DNA of 64,000 bases from Hevea brasiliensis. Lineage: Eukaryota > Streptophyta > Magnoliopsida > Malpighiales > Euphorbiaceae. Numbering within the stretch: position 1 is the first letter of the stretch; each line of letters starts with the position of its first letter. Below the pieces are notes generated by a model, which was given only the letters and a program-made list of their open reading frames with translations, made no database searches and was not told the DNA's origin. Shown here one piece after another: positions 23,800-35,842 of this stretch. The DNA is taken from positions 118,135,132-118,199,131 of the forward strand of contig NC_079493.1 in assembly GCF_030052815.1 (NCBI RefSeq), written 5' to 3'. The translations under genes were made by a program, and so were the position numbers.

Positions 23800-26400
23800 T
23801 TAACTATGCAAAAAGATCGTACCAGGTGCAGTGCCTGGACACTTCGGTAACTTCTGTCTTGTTGCAAACTGATGGATTAAATCTTGAATTCCTACAAATG
23901 CCACTAAGAACTCTGCTGCATCAGTTTGGCTTAACACCTTCTTTACCAGCAACTCCAATGCCTTAAGCCTGTCATAATATTTACCGATGCATTTACATAT
24001 TATGCATCCTGTAAAAATTGTATTTCTGGTACTAATTACAGTTAAAAGTTTATTTATTATGCCTATATATAGGATGCATATGCACTTGATAGGCATGCTT
24101 AATTAGATGCATATAAAATGTGCTGACATATGTCTTATACTGGTGTTAGAACAGATACTTTTATATGTCATAACTGCTGCATTCAGATAGTCATGTAGTT
24201 AGGTTTTTGGTTATATAACCAAAGGGAAAGAAAGTGGACCTGAGTTGTTGGGCCTTAGTGATGACTCTCTCAATCTTCTTGAACTCAGCTTGAACACAAG
24301 TCATTGCAGCGCTACGTGATAGATGTTTGTTGAGAGGAGCAAAAGAAAGGTGAAAGATACATGTGGCTTGAATCTCAGCCATTTCCTCATCGATTACTGC
24401 CTCCTCAATTCGTATTTCATTCATAACCTGAGAAAGGAGCCTTTCCATGTCATTTGAACCCTTTAAGGTTGACGGGGAGTGCACCAGGCCACGAAGGAGG
24501 TCCAGAATGGCAGAGGGCCGCCAATCCCCAAGCCAGGCAAGGGCAGCAAGTTCATGGGGTAGGGCCCATTTAGGCATGAGGGATTGGGCAACATCCTTGA
24601 GCCTGGTTGGGACCATGTCACAGTTGTAATTAGCACGGAACCTATTCAATTGTTCCTCGATTAGCTGCTCAAATTCCCACTGTGCCTTAAGTTGTTTCTG
24701 CAGTCTTGCTGCATGAGTCTTTTGTTCTCGTCTCCACAAACCATACTTTGCCAAGGAGAGTTTTTCACCTAATTACCATGTTAACTGTCAGCTTGCATGG
24801 AGGCCAACAGAAAATCTCTTTGATTGTAAGACAGAGACACAAAACAACATAAATAGACGTAATATGCACAATCAGATGAATGAAACCATCTGCATACTGA
24901 AATACAAGTCAATAAATATGACTAAACTAGTGGCATAAATTAGAACTGTGATTTTCATTTGATAAAAGGACAAGGTTTGATGGTTGTCATTTTTTACCAA
25001 CTTGGCTGTAAGGAATAGGCATGAAGTATAAATTTAGTTACAGTAAAGAGCCCAAATCAATACATTTATGCAAAGGAAAACATATATAATACAACTATTT
25101 TATGAGAAGGTTTCAATTGCATCGAATGAGAAGTAGCCATGCTTAAGCCTTCTCTATTTAAGTTCATTGAAAAAGGAATGGAGAACCCAGTTTTGCTTTT
25201 CAGAAGAGGCTCTACTTCAATTATGTAATTGCAGAAGGAATGAGCAAAGTCAAGTAAGTATTAAACAATTATGCATCAAAAATCAACTTGAACAAGTCTT
25301 CCGGAATAATCTACACTGGATCAAATTTGCTGGGCATTTGAGCATACCATCATCTCTGTTTGCATATTAACATAATTGAACAAAAAAAAAAAAAAACACC
25401 GATGAAAAAGTTATAATGTTCCTCCTTTCTTGAATACATGGTAATAGAATATTTCAAGGAAATATGGCAATCTTCATAATAGAATATTTCAAGGAAATAT
25501 GACAATCTTCATAATTCCAAAAGCAAAGACATTGAATGGAAAATTCAATGATTTTTATCTCTACCATATTTCTCCACATTATACAGAATAAAACGTATCG
25601 AAGTTTAGGGAAACTTCACCTTTTTTACTTGTTTTTGGCCTCAGGAGGCTTACGCACTGTACTTTCTCGGCTATACCATCCATCTCATCACCTTCACCTT
25701 CTTTTTCTTCGTTCTGTTGTTCATATTCATTCTCTTCACACATAGTCCTAGGAAAAACACATTTGTTTAGGTTAGTGGACCCAAAAAAGAAAAAAAAATG
25801 GAGGAAAACAAAACACCAAATTTAGTGCACATGCATTGATCTTGTCATCAAGGAAGAGAAAGTAAGAATTGGAGACACAAAAACCCTATTGGATGGTTAA
25901 TTTAAAACCCAAATCAGGAAAATGCTGGCACATTTATGAATTATGATTTAAACAAGAAAAAAAGGATCCAGTACTTTTGTTCTAAAATCCCATAATTTCC
26001 TTTCCTTTCACGGAAATTGAACATAGAGAAATTCACTGCCTGCACATTTATTACAAGGGAACTTTTGTGCTGTTTGTGCTGTTTCCAGAAAGAACTAACA
26101 TCTTCTTTCTTTTCCCTTATTTTCTCGTCAACCAAACATAAAGGCACTTCACATTAGTACCATCAACAGGATAGAGGAAACAAAAGGGGGAAAAGAAACT
26201 GGCATCTTTTCGACCATCTGGGATATGCAAATTTAATTTCAACACATCTTCTACGGTTTTTTTTTGCCTTCTCAAGAACTAATTACATAAAAGAAATATG
26301 AGACTGTACATTCTTTGCATGTTTATGAATAAGAAAGAGATGGAACTTACGAGAGGCTTTGTGATACTGTCATTTTCATTGTCCTTTCCACGTTGATCAT
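23800..26400 (-). CDS. DOG1-domain protein (TGA-like seed dormancy control domain)
   Basis: Proposed exons: 26351-26400, 25677-25747, 24240-24768 and 23800-23968, giving 272 residues in frame. The large exon carries the family signature: a basic/coiled segment (REQKTHAARLQKQLKAQWEF), then LAWLGDWRPSAILDLLRGL and an acidic EEAVIDEEMAEIQ helix. The last exon continues the helix (LKALELLVKKVLSQTDAAEF). DOG1 domains occur in DELAY OF GERMINATION 1, in relatives such as INP1, and in the C-terminus of TGA bZIP factors. No bZIP is present here, so it is a stand-alone DOG1-like protein whose process is unknown. The first two exons are uncertain: the N-terminus is acidic and poorly conserved, and two donor/acceptor pairings keep the frame (see findings). 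Confidence 0.72.
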
Positions 26401-27143
26401 CGGTTCTTGATTTTCTTCTTCTGCCTATAGTTTGCAAACCAGAGAGTGGCTGGACCAGAATTCGCGACGTACATCCGGGCAACTTTGGTAATTTTAAGAG
26501 GACAGCTTTCGAGTTTAGGCCTATTTGAGTTGGGTCGGTCAGGAACGTGGGTGGGCTTCTGGGCCCATTCTTAGTGATAACTTGTAGTGTTGATTAAAAT
26601 CCTTTTTTTTTTTAATAATTCTTTTAGTTTCAAATTTAAAATTTTATAATTTTAAAAATAATTTTAATATCACTGAATTAAAATTAAAATATATAACATT
26701 GGCTCTATTTTGATATAAAATTTCATGTGTGGAACTGAAACAAATGCAAATGGGAAGATAAATGGAATGGCAAGCTTGCAAGGTTTCCAACAATGACTAT
26801 TTTCGTGAAAGCAATAATTCATATAAAGAATTAGTATAAGAGAAACATGGCAAACCATACGCCAAAGCATCAAGTAAACAGAAACCAACTTGCAGCAAAC
26901 CAGAATCGAAGTTCAAAATTATACAACAGTGGGAGCCAATGCATACATTTAATAAATATCCTGTACGTGGATTTACAGAGAGCATGAGAACATCTGAATT
27001 TACATATTTACAGTCTGTCTGGTACAATTGCATTGAGTTAAAACCAATGATGTTCTTGACCTTTGGCAGTTATTCTAGTTAACAGCCTCTGAACGATTTT
27101 AGATTCTAGGAAACTTACTCATGTCTGGATATGAGGTGATAGA
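26401..27143. other. Spacer between DOG1-like gene and KOC1-like gene
   Basis: This contains the upstream leader of the DOG1-like gene (about 26401-26520) and the probable 3' UTR of the KOC1-like gene. No additional gene is supported. Confidence 0.5.
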
Positions 27144-30100
27144 TTACCTAACAGTGGCAGTAGGAACACCTTCTTTGAAAAGAATATTTGCAACTGGCGG
27201 TGGAAACCAAGCTGCATTATTACCAGCTGAGCCATCCTGATAATGGCCATTGCCTGATCTTTGGCCCATTCTCAGTTTTGTGCTTACTTTTCTTCCGACA
27301 GAAATTGTAAGCTTTGCGGCAGTAAATACACCTAATGCAATTACAAGGGGCCTTACAACCCAGTGAAAATCCTCAACATGCTGATATTTTTCCACCACTC
27401 CAGGACAAGTATCAAAAGAAACTAGTTCCACTTCAGCTGGATCTGCTAGGAAGCTATTGGATTCATCTCCAAACACAAGCCTCCCTGGGAAGCCAACAAA
27501 AAGACACCCATTTGGGAGGATTTGTGAAATCCTTCCAGTTGCCCATCGTCCTCCTCTTTTACGAGGCCACTCAAACCGTGGAGTAACCACATTAGCCCTC
27601 AGCCTCACAAACTGCCCTACACAATAAACTTTAGCTATTTGAAGCTCAGAAGCACTTCCCATCCAGAGAGTCCCTAAGCCTACAAACCCAACTGTCACAC
27701 CTCCTCCCTCACGATCTATAGAGTGTAGAATTCCCACAGGAGAATGCCTGCCATGTTCTTCCTTCATACGCACCCAGTCTCCCATTGCAAAGCCAGATGT
27801 AACCCTCTCAAGTGTTGACTCTTGTACCCTGAGAGGGTTGCGAATTCCAGCAATTTTAACCAGCACAAAACCATTTCTATCAGTGTCGCTATCTACATCA
27901 ACCACAGTTCCGCTAGAGACATCCATGTTTTGAGGTTTGCACGCATTCAATGGTTTTCTTGAACGAACTGCGTCACCCACTTGGAGATGACCTTTCGAGA
28001 GATACCATGCAGTATAGCCACCAACACTTGATTTTTCAGCAAGGGTTCGGCTTTCGAGACCAACCCATCCTCCATCACTGTAAACTGCATTCTGTGAGCT
28101 GCAAGTACAAAATGCAATTTATCACAATGCAACCTAAATGAACATGGAGAGAGAGAGAGAGAGAGAGAAGCAAAACAAGATACTCAGGTTCCACCATTCC
28201 TAGCCTGAAGCTACTACATACAGAAGCTATAAACCCTGATAAAGTACTTTTGATCTCTGATGACAGTTTAAAATCATATTCTATGGTATTTTCTCACTAA
28301 CTATGATGTAGAGATACCAAATAGTAAGGTCAAGACGCCTAGGTATTATAGAGGCAAGTATATTATACACAACCACCTAAAAATTGTGTGTAATTGATGC
28401 AATCATCTACCAATTCAATGAAACTTAGCTAGTTGAAACCGATACAAAAAATTTGATACTTTGATCCAAACCATTCATAAAAAGGTAGTCTGACAGAATA
28501 CTACTGCTATTCAGCAATTATTTTTCAGAGACTCAGAAATCAATCCTTCGACCAAAAATAGGGGGGAAATAGCAAACCTCTTATTCTAGTTTGTTACAAT
28601 TTTACAGTGGCTTTTAGAACCTTCTTGTTGATAATATTGCAGCAGAATTGTGACAGAAATATATAGTTACTGATATTTATTCAAATGTTAAAAGTATGAT
28701 GTTGAATATTTGAGGTTCAACTTTTAAACAATAACTAACATAGCAGGGCAGACTATACTTCTGTATGGATACAAGAAATATTTCAATAATCAATTTCATG
28801 TAATGAATTAAGCTACATGGTTTCCTCTCATCTGATAAAACTACTTATGATGAGTTTAAAGCACTAGATAGAAACATAAACCAGTCCATTGCCCAAAATA
28901 AATTAGCAAGTCTTCAAATGAAAAATTTTCCCTACTTCACTTAAATAATTTCCTTTTCAATAGAGAGAATATAAAACAATAAATAAATAAAATAGAGACA
29001 ATGCAAAGAAAGGCCTCGAACAAAAGGGGGAAAATAATAGTAGGCTTGGCTAATCCTCATAGGACTACTATAATTCTGATTCCCTATAGATGCATGAAAC
29101 AGCAAGATTCTATTTCAAAGCATCTTTGACATATAAACATAAACAAGAACAATCAACACCCAGAATGGACATTTCAAATTGAATGACTTCTGTGCCCTAA
29201 ACTTGGAAAAAAAAATTCCCAGTTGAACAGGGTAATGTCAAGAGAAAATGCAGGTTTGGATATAGCAAAGTATTTAAAAGGGACGGGGTGAAAAAGAGTA
29301 GATCCAGAAAGAATTTTTAATCTATTGACAATCCTTTATGAATATTTAGCTCAAGGCATCTGATGAATTGCATTTGGAGAGGAGAGATCTCTAAGCAATT
29401 TTAGTAATATGGCAACAATAGGACACATGCTGCACAAAAAGAAGGAAGAGAACAACACATCAATTTAAAAGATCCAGTTAGAACTTACAACAAAATCAAA
29501 CTAATAACTTGATGTATGCATTTATCTCTTTAAGTAAACAGTAATCAAAAGCTAATAGAAGGAAATACCTCTGAAATGCATATAAAATATCTTCCATTAA
29601 AGGTCGGTTCCGGAGATCATACTCAAAACATCCCTTGATAACATTATCCACAGCAGGCGGAAGGCCACTTGGAATCTGTGGTTTTTCCTGCTTGATCACA
29701 ACTGATTGATATATTTCTTCAATTGATTTCCCAAACCATGGCTGGACACCAGTCAACATCTCCACTATGCTACACCCCAACCCCCATGAATCTGTCTCAA
29801 AAGACATAGGACCTCGTACTTCTGGATCCCACTGTTCTGGGGCCATATAGTTTGCTGTTCCAAGTCTTAAAGCCATCTCTGAATTCAACAATTGTATGCC
29901 ATGTAGTAGATAAGGTATACCAAAATCTCCAAGAACCACTTGATCATGATCATTAAGTAGGAAGTTAGAAGGCTTAAGGTTCAGTACTAGCAACCCAATT
30001 GAGTGCAACTCTTGGATCCCTTTCGCCAAATCTATGCCGTACCTGTAAAAATCAACTTGTGAGGATAGGGAGGATAGGAATTATTCTATGCATGCTAATT

Positions 30101-30735
30101 GTATCTAATGAAAAAAAAAATATATATCACCTCAAAATATCTGACAGTTGAAGCTTGCCCCCTTTCAACCAAGCTATCCGATCAGCAACTGATCCTTCAT
30201 AAAATTTCATTGCAATACAGATCTTCCAAATCAAAAAACAAAACTAGTATCATAATAGAGTTTTTAGAACTGTTAATGAAAACCAGAGAATATAAAGGAA
30301 AACACCATTACTGAAATTGTACAACGGATTACCAATGAGAAAGACTAAATTTACTAGTGAGGAAGTCACCTGTCCATTCATAACTGAGACACCATGCAAC
30401 CAACCAACACCGTGCATTTCTCGACACCTCAAAAATATCCTTTCAAATTTGTCCACAAACATTTGTGTGAGGTCCCCCTTCAAGGGATGCAACATCTTAA
30501 CAGCCACTTCATGATACTCCTCAAAATCATCAGCTGACTGATGATGTGTTGCCAACCAAACATCACCATAGATGCCACGTCCAATCCTGTGCTTTAGTTT
30601 CAATTCAGCTGCTTCAATCCATGGTGAAATTTGGGTAGGCGTAGCAACAACTGTTCTAAGGTGGTCAGGATCTCCATCAAAAAGCATATACTCAAAGGAA
30701 GTAGCTGGCCCAGGTATTCTAATCTTTTCAGCCAT
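27144..30735 (-). CDS. KOC1: Kinase of the outer chloroplast membrane 1-like
   Basis: Four coding exons: 30370-30735, 30131-30222, 29569-30042 and 27144-28098, giving 628 residues. An N-terminal kinase domain shows the P-loop GRGIYGDV, the VAVKML lysine, DFGIPYL and the APEQW motif. The catalytic loop reads LNLKPSN, so the HRD aspartate is asparagine. The C-terminal half has SH3/MIB-like repeats (GDAVRSRKPLNACKP, GDWVRMKEE, GQFVRLRANV) resembling those of KEG, which explains frequent 'KEG' annotation of relatives; there is no RING or ankyrin region. A hydrophobic segment near residues 570-590 (VRPLVIALGVFTAAKLTI) fits the tail anchor of KOC1, which promotes chloroplast protein import in Arabidopsis. 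An in-frame ATG eight codons upstream (30759) is an alternative start. A noncoding first exon probably ends near 31618, with its donor GTAAG. Confidence 0.85.
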
Positions 30736-32784
30736 TTGTCCTGGTATTGGAATGATCATGTGATCAGGATTAATATTCTAAATAGCATCACCTCTGCACA
30801 CATACTAAATTACCAATAACACTTAAGGGAAGATCCAAGATCCCATAACAGTGATCTATATTTACCCTAAATAAACAAGAAAGGAACTACTGGGACATGA
30901 AGCTTAAGTAAGCCAAGACTTAATCCAGTTAAATAGGATCAAGCTTTTCAAAGCTATTTTCAACTGATGATATAATGACTGGGAAATTTGACTAAAAAGT
31001 TTTAACACCCATTATCATATAATTAAGCTTATTCAGGTGAATTCAAGAGGCTACACATCTGAAACTTGCCTCCCTTCACCCATGTTACCTTGATCATCAT
31101 AGCTGTAAAAATATCACTTTATATTAGCCTCATAAATCCTGAATTCAAAGAAGCACAAAATAAGTAGAAGAACAAAACCTAAGCATCTAGCCTTGTTCTT
31201 CATGATCTCTGTCAAATGTTTTCAGGAACGCCAACTGATCAAAAACATGTTCAAACAATAGATCCACATTCACATCCACAAAAATCGATGCTTTTATTAT
31301 TATTTTTATATAAAAAATAAAATACAGCTTCACTGGCAATATTACGCGTGGTCTCACAAGAACTAAGTACACGGAATATGATTGATGAAATTCTATATAA
31401 AAATTCTACATAAACGAGTTACGTATATTCTAAAACAACAGGCATATATAGAAAAATGGTTAACGGTTAGAATTTTCCCCGTTTGGTTAGCAGGGAAAGA
31501 AAGGAGGAAGAATAATATTGAAGATCAAGCGAAGAACCCGAATCAGGATAAGCAAATAATTTTCATTTCCGTTGTTTGATTTTCTTGCGAACCAAACAAA
31601 AGTGTATCAGCTTACCGATGGAGAGAGAAATTCGGGGCCGGTCAACAAATTCGAATTTCTGGACGCTCAATCAAAATCCCAAATTGTTATAAATATCTTA
31701 TGCGAATTGAGTTAGTGACGTTTGGGAAGATTTGAGGATAGAAAGTCCAATGCTGCATGTATCATTGCTCGCCACGTCACCACATCGTCAAAGATCTGAC
31801 GGCTGCAAGGAATGTCGAGGATACTGACAGATGATCCTGTCCGTGCATTATATGATGCACTTGCATATTATGTTCCCTTATCACTATCATTACGTAAGTG
31901 ATTTTTTTTTTTTTAGTCCAATTTTTTTTTCCAAACTTCTGTCAAATTTATAATTATATCACTTATTTTATTTTTTTTTTAATTTATTTGATTTTAATTA
32001 AATTTAAATTTAAAATTTTATAGCTTCGGGTTAAATTCAAGCTAAAAGGGACATAATTTCTCATACTGATGTTAGTCAAAATTTTATATTATCGTCTAAA
32101 ATGAAATATTTAAGTGCAAGATTTAAAAATATTCTTAATTATTATTTGATAATTCTACTTAATTAAAAAAAAAATTGTATCTCCAGAGGGAGTGATGTTA
32201 GCACTTGGTGAATACTAAATCTAATAATTTTTCCTCCAAATTGGTAGCTTGACGCCACTGTAAACTTAGATATTGATGCAACTTGTGGCCTATGTGTAAC
32301 TACAAGTCCTTTTCGAGCATTGGTGGCTAAGCTCCTAAAATTTGTAGCCAATTGTTGATCATTAAAACACTCATCAGTTTCCATCAATCAAAATCAGGAA
32401 ACACCATATTGCAAAGAGAAAATTGTGAAAGGCTTCTTCGAATAAATCAGCCAAAAAAAAATTAAATTCCCAAACAATTACACAATTTTTAACTTAATTT
32501 TTATTTCTTTTAAAATGAATTTTTTTAAAATAAAAAAATTAAATTATTTCATTTATTATATTTTTAAACATAAAAATTAATAAAAAAATCAATTAAATTG
32601 AATTCATATAAATTTTTAATTTCAAAACAGACAGTAAAAAAAACTTCAAGGATTTATCTAATACAAGTAATCCAACCAAACAAAACTTTCATCCAAGGGG
32701 TTCTGCCTAATCATTTCTAAATTCTATTATTAAAGCTTATAAATGTTACTACAAGGGCATGATTGCAGCTTTGGCTGGCAAGTG
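30736..32784. other. KOC1-like 5' region and spacer to SNRNP25
   Basis: About 30796-31617 looks like an intron inside the 5' UTR of the KOC1-like gene (a donor near 31618 and a TGTGCAG acceptor near 30796 on the minus strand). From about 31650 to 32784 is promoter and AT-rich spacer. A 74-codon frame at 32163-32387 has no recognisable product. Confidence 0.5.
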
Positions 32785-35700
32785 TTACCCTTGTAGTTCT
32801 ATCATCCTAGGTCCACCTCCCAAGCACTGAAAGGAAAACCTGGACGGTCGACTTTGGCCTCGTGATCCTTTTCTTGATGCACCCCGTAATCTAGAGTATG
32901 ATAGCCACCCTCTCAAAAAGTGAGCTAATTTGAACTCTGACACAGGATTATCATCATGATCTTCACAGGGGTACTTGGAATAGTGACCTTGGTTTTCATT
33001 GTTTTCACTATGACCTGCAGTAGTCTTCTGTTCTTTCTCTTCATCTCGGTTCCGCGGCCTTACATCAAAATCAAGTTATTAGTAATATGAAGCAATGCAT
33101 GAAAATTTAAAGAAACAATGTAAAATTATATATTGGGCAAATAGCATAGTTATTAAAGGCTCAAGGCATACTAAGGCGCTAGAAGTCTTGGAGCCTAGGC
33201 GCAATGCGCAAGCGCGTGCCTGAGCGAGGTGAGTCGCAAATGTAAAAAATTTAAAAAATCCATAAAAGTCAAATAAATGTGATACTTTTCTTTTTTTTCT
33301 TTGGCATATATCTTGAATTGGGTTTGTTAGTTTGAGTTTTAAGTGGTAGTCCTTTTTGCCAATGAAAGTGCTCGCTAAAGATGGAAATAAAGAGGGCATG
33401 CCTTTCTAGAACCTTGTGCTTGGAACAAAGGCGCATAAAGCGCTAGGGTTTGAGCCTGATGAGCCTTGAGCCTGAGGCGTGACTTTAATAACTATGACAA
33501 ATAGGAAGTAAAAAAAAGAACTTTATTTTAATAGAAGGCAGTATGGAAATGAAATGAATGGAGTTCATAAATTTAGGCAACTAACATCCAACATAAAAAC
33601 AGCTAGTTGAAGGTTTTATGCAAGTGTTTATAACTTTATATTAATCATTTTATCCTATATTTCAATTGTTGAATACATATTGACATATAGACCAAGGAGT
33701 GAGCTCGATGCTTATAAGAGCATTTAGTGGCATGAACCAACTTCTATGTTAATGCTTATTCTAGGCTTCCATGATAGCAATACAGGACAGAAGAGGACAC
33801 TGGATATATGAAAACTGAAAAGAGACTTGCTGGTAAACACCACAGAGACACCAAACGAAAGAATTTGCTGTTGAAGCATCTTGTAGAGTTTTGCTGGTCA
33901 CATCAGAACTGCCCCATTCCCCCCAACCTCCAGTCAAAAAAGAAAACAATGGGGACAGAGAAAAGATAAGAAAAAAAGCCACTTGTTTTATGGTATTCTT
34001 TGTAGCTATGTGATTAATCAGGTGTAATAGGCTCAAACAGTTAAGTTGTACATAAGCAATTATATGGCCACATAAAAATCTCTGCCACAAATGAGGTTGG
34101 CAAAGGCAAAATCTAAGTTAGTCCCCAGTGCATCTTTAGCCTGATAGTTAGCATATCGAAGGAGCAGCTTCATAAAATGCCACGCGTAGGGCAGCACACA
34201 TTTGCAACCACAACAAAGAACCTAGAAAAGAATACTCACGTTAAGCATGGTTTGCGAGAGGCATTTTGATTCCTAAAATGTCTTTTTGAATTTGAATAGT
34301 TGATGGACATATGCCTAACAAATTGAAGCTGCATGAATTAAAATAACAAGGTTAGAAGCTTTTAATAAGCTAAAAATGGAGAAAAAATAAAGATCCAAGA
34401 GTAAATACATCCATAGATACCGAGAGATAACTAGAAAAATAAAGGTGGCACAACAATGCAGAAATAGAAGGCCACAAATCACAACTGGACACATAATAAA
34501 CAGGGTAACTGCCTTTTCCTTTCTCGATGGGGAAATCAAAGAAATGTAGCAGACAAATTCACTAACATGAGTTCCAAATCATAGTCCATTCACCTAGACA
34601 GTATACATCACCCATTAAGTTTTGCTCTGCATGTATTGTATCTGCATCCGTTAAAACTTCAAAGTAGCACAAGTTTTGAAACCAACCCCACCCTGTGGGA
34701 CAAAAAAAAATCTAATAATTATCATCTACTCACTGACGGGCCACCTAGAAATGCAGGTTTGGATAGGGAAGAGACATGACTAGAAAGCCCGAAACAAGAA
34801 TGTGAAATAAATCACATGACATCACAGATCGATATTGCTTTGTTCAAACAGAATTTGTAAGGGAATCCACATGTAAGTCATGAATAATAACACATTTAAA
34901 AGCAAATTGTATGAAATGGTGCTTTTGCTAATGATTAAGTTCATGATATTGTTGGTTGACTGACTTAATCATGATCCTTTAATCATAATTATGAATCCAA
35001 ATAAAATCCAATGCCACCAACAATAAGTAAGCCTTCTCTTTCCAAGGGGCAATTGCATCCCATGTCTATTTCAACCAATTTCTTACAAACTACGAATGTT
35101 AAAAGTATTCCGAAAATAACTAAATAAATAAAATAGACTAAAACAAAAAGAAAAACCTGATCATCATCCTTGATCCCAAAAGTTCGAATATAAGCCTTGT
35201 CATTAATTAGCTTCTGATCCCCGTAGCTCAAGCAAAAGTGTCCCCATACATGCGACCTGAGTGCAAAATTAAAAAGCTAATAACGCTCAACTACGAACCC
35301 CTTTAACACCATAACAAATTCAAACCACATAACACAAATATATCACATCAGAAACACTCTAAGAAAACCAGGGATTGAAATTTACCATGAAATCTTGCCC
35401 TGACCTTCCTTCGGTGACGAAGAAAAAACTTCCTCCACCGCTTGTTTGAGTTCTGCGACCGTAGCATTTTTCCCAACGTGAACATCTATCAGAACCAGTT
35501 AACAAACTATCAAATAAAATTAAAAATTGAAAGTTGATCTAACTGACAACAGGCAAACAAATGATTATTAAATAATGATTATTTACCGAAAGAAGAGCCG
35601 TCGAGCTTGAGTATAGAGAGCTTAAGGAGTTGCTGTGGCAGCTTAATATATGAGTACGTCCGTCCAACAGGCCTATCATTACCATAAACGTCACCGTCGC

Positions 35701-35842
35701 TGTCGCTGTCGCCGTCTCCGCTCAGTATCAGTAAAGTCGAGCTCCGGCTAACTATCGGAGACCTTAAATTACCATTTTTATTGTTAGAAAGAATATTGGC
35801 ATTAGCATAATTTCTGTGTTGTCGGCCAAAAATGCTTCGCAT
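32785..35842 (-). CDS. SNRNP25: U11/U12 snRNP 25 kDa protein (minor spliceosome)
   Basis: Five exons: 35587-35842, 35386-35485, 35157-35256, 34240-34328 and 32785-33058, giving 272 residues in continuous frame. The ubiquitin-like core runs from LPQQLLKLSILKLDGSSF through DVHVGKNATVAELKQAVEEV, ISWSHVWGHFCLSYGDQKL and YIRTFGIKDDDQ to LQFVRHMSI, diagnostic for this family. It is a component of the U11/U12 di-snRNP, which recognises U12-type introns in the nucleus. The human protein is about 132 residues; here there is an acidic Asp/Ser/Gly N-terminal stretch (about residues 40-55) and a polar C-terminal extension from exon 5. A 353-bp MITE sits in intron 4. Confidence 0.88.
33145..33497. mobile_element. 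hAT-like MITE in SNRNP25 intron 4
   Basis: The ends read CATAGTTATTAAAG and, as reverse complement of the right end, TCATAGTTATTAAAG. A 7-base duplication CAAATAG flanks it (33138-33144, 33498-33504); the eighth base differs. The interior is rich in AGGCGC/GCGCC-type motifs, like the larger element at 2630-3827, so both probably belong to one superfamily. Confidence 0.85.

Noticed and set aside
32163..32387. 74-codon minus-strand ORF
   Set aside because: Not recognised as part of any family, no convincing flanking exons, and a mostly AT-rich surrounding.
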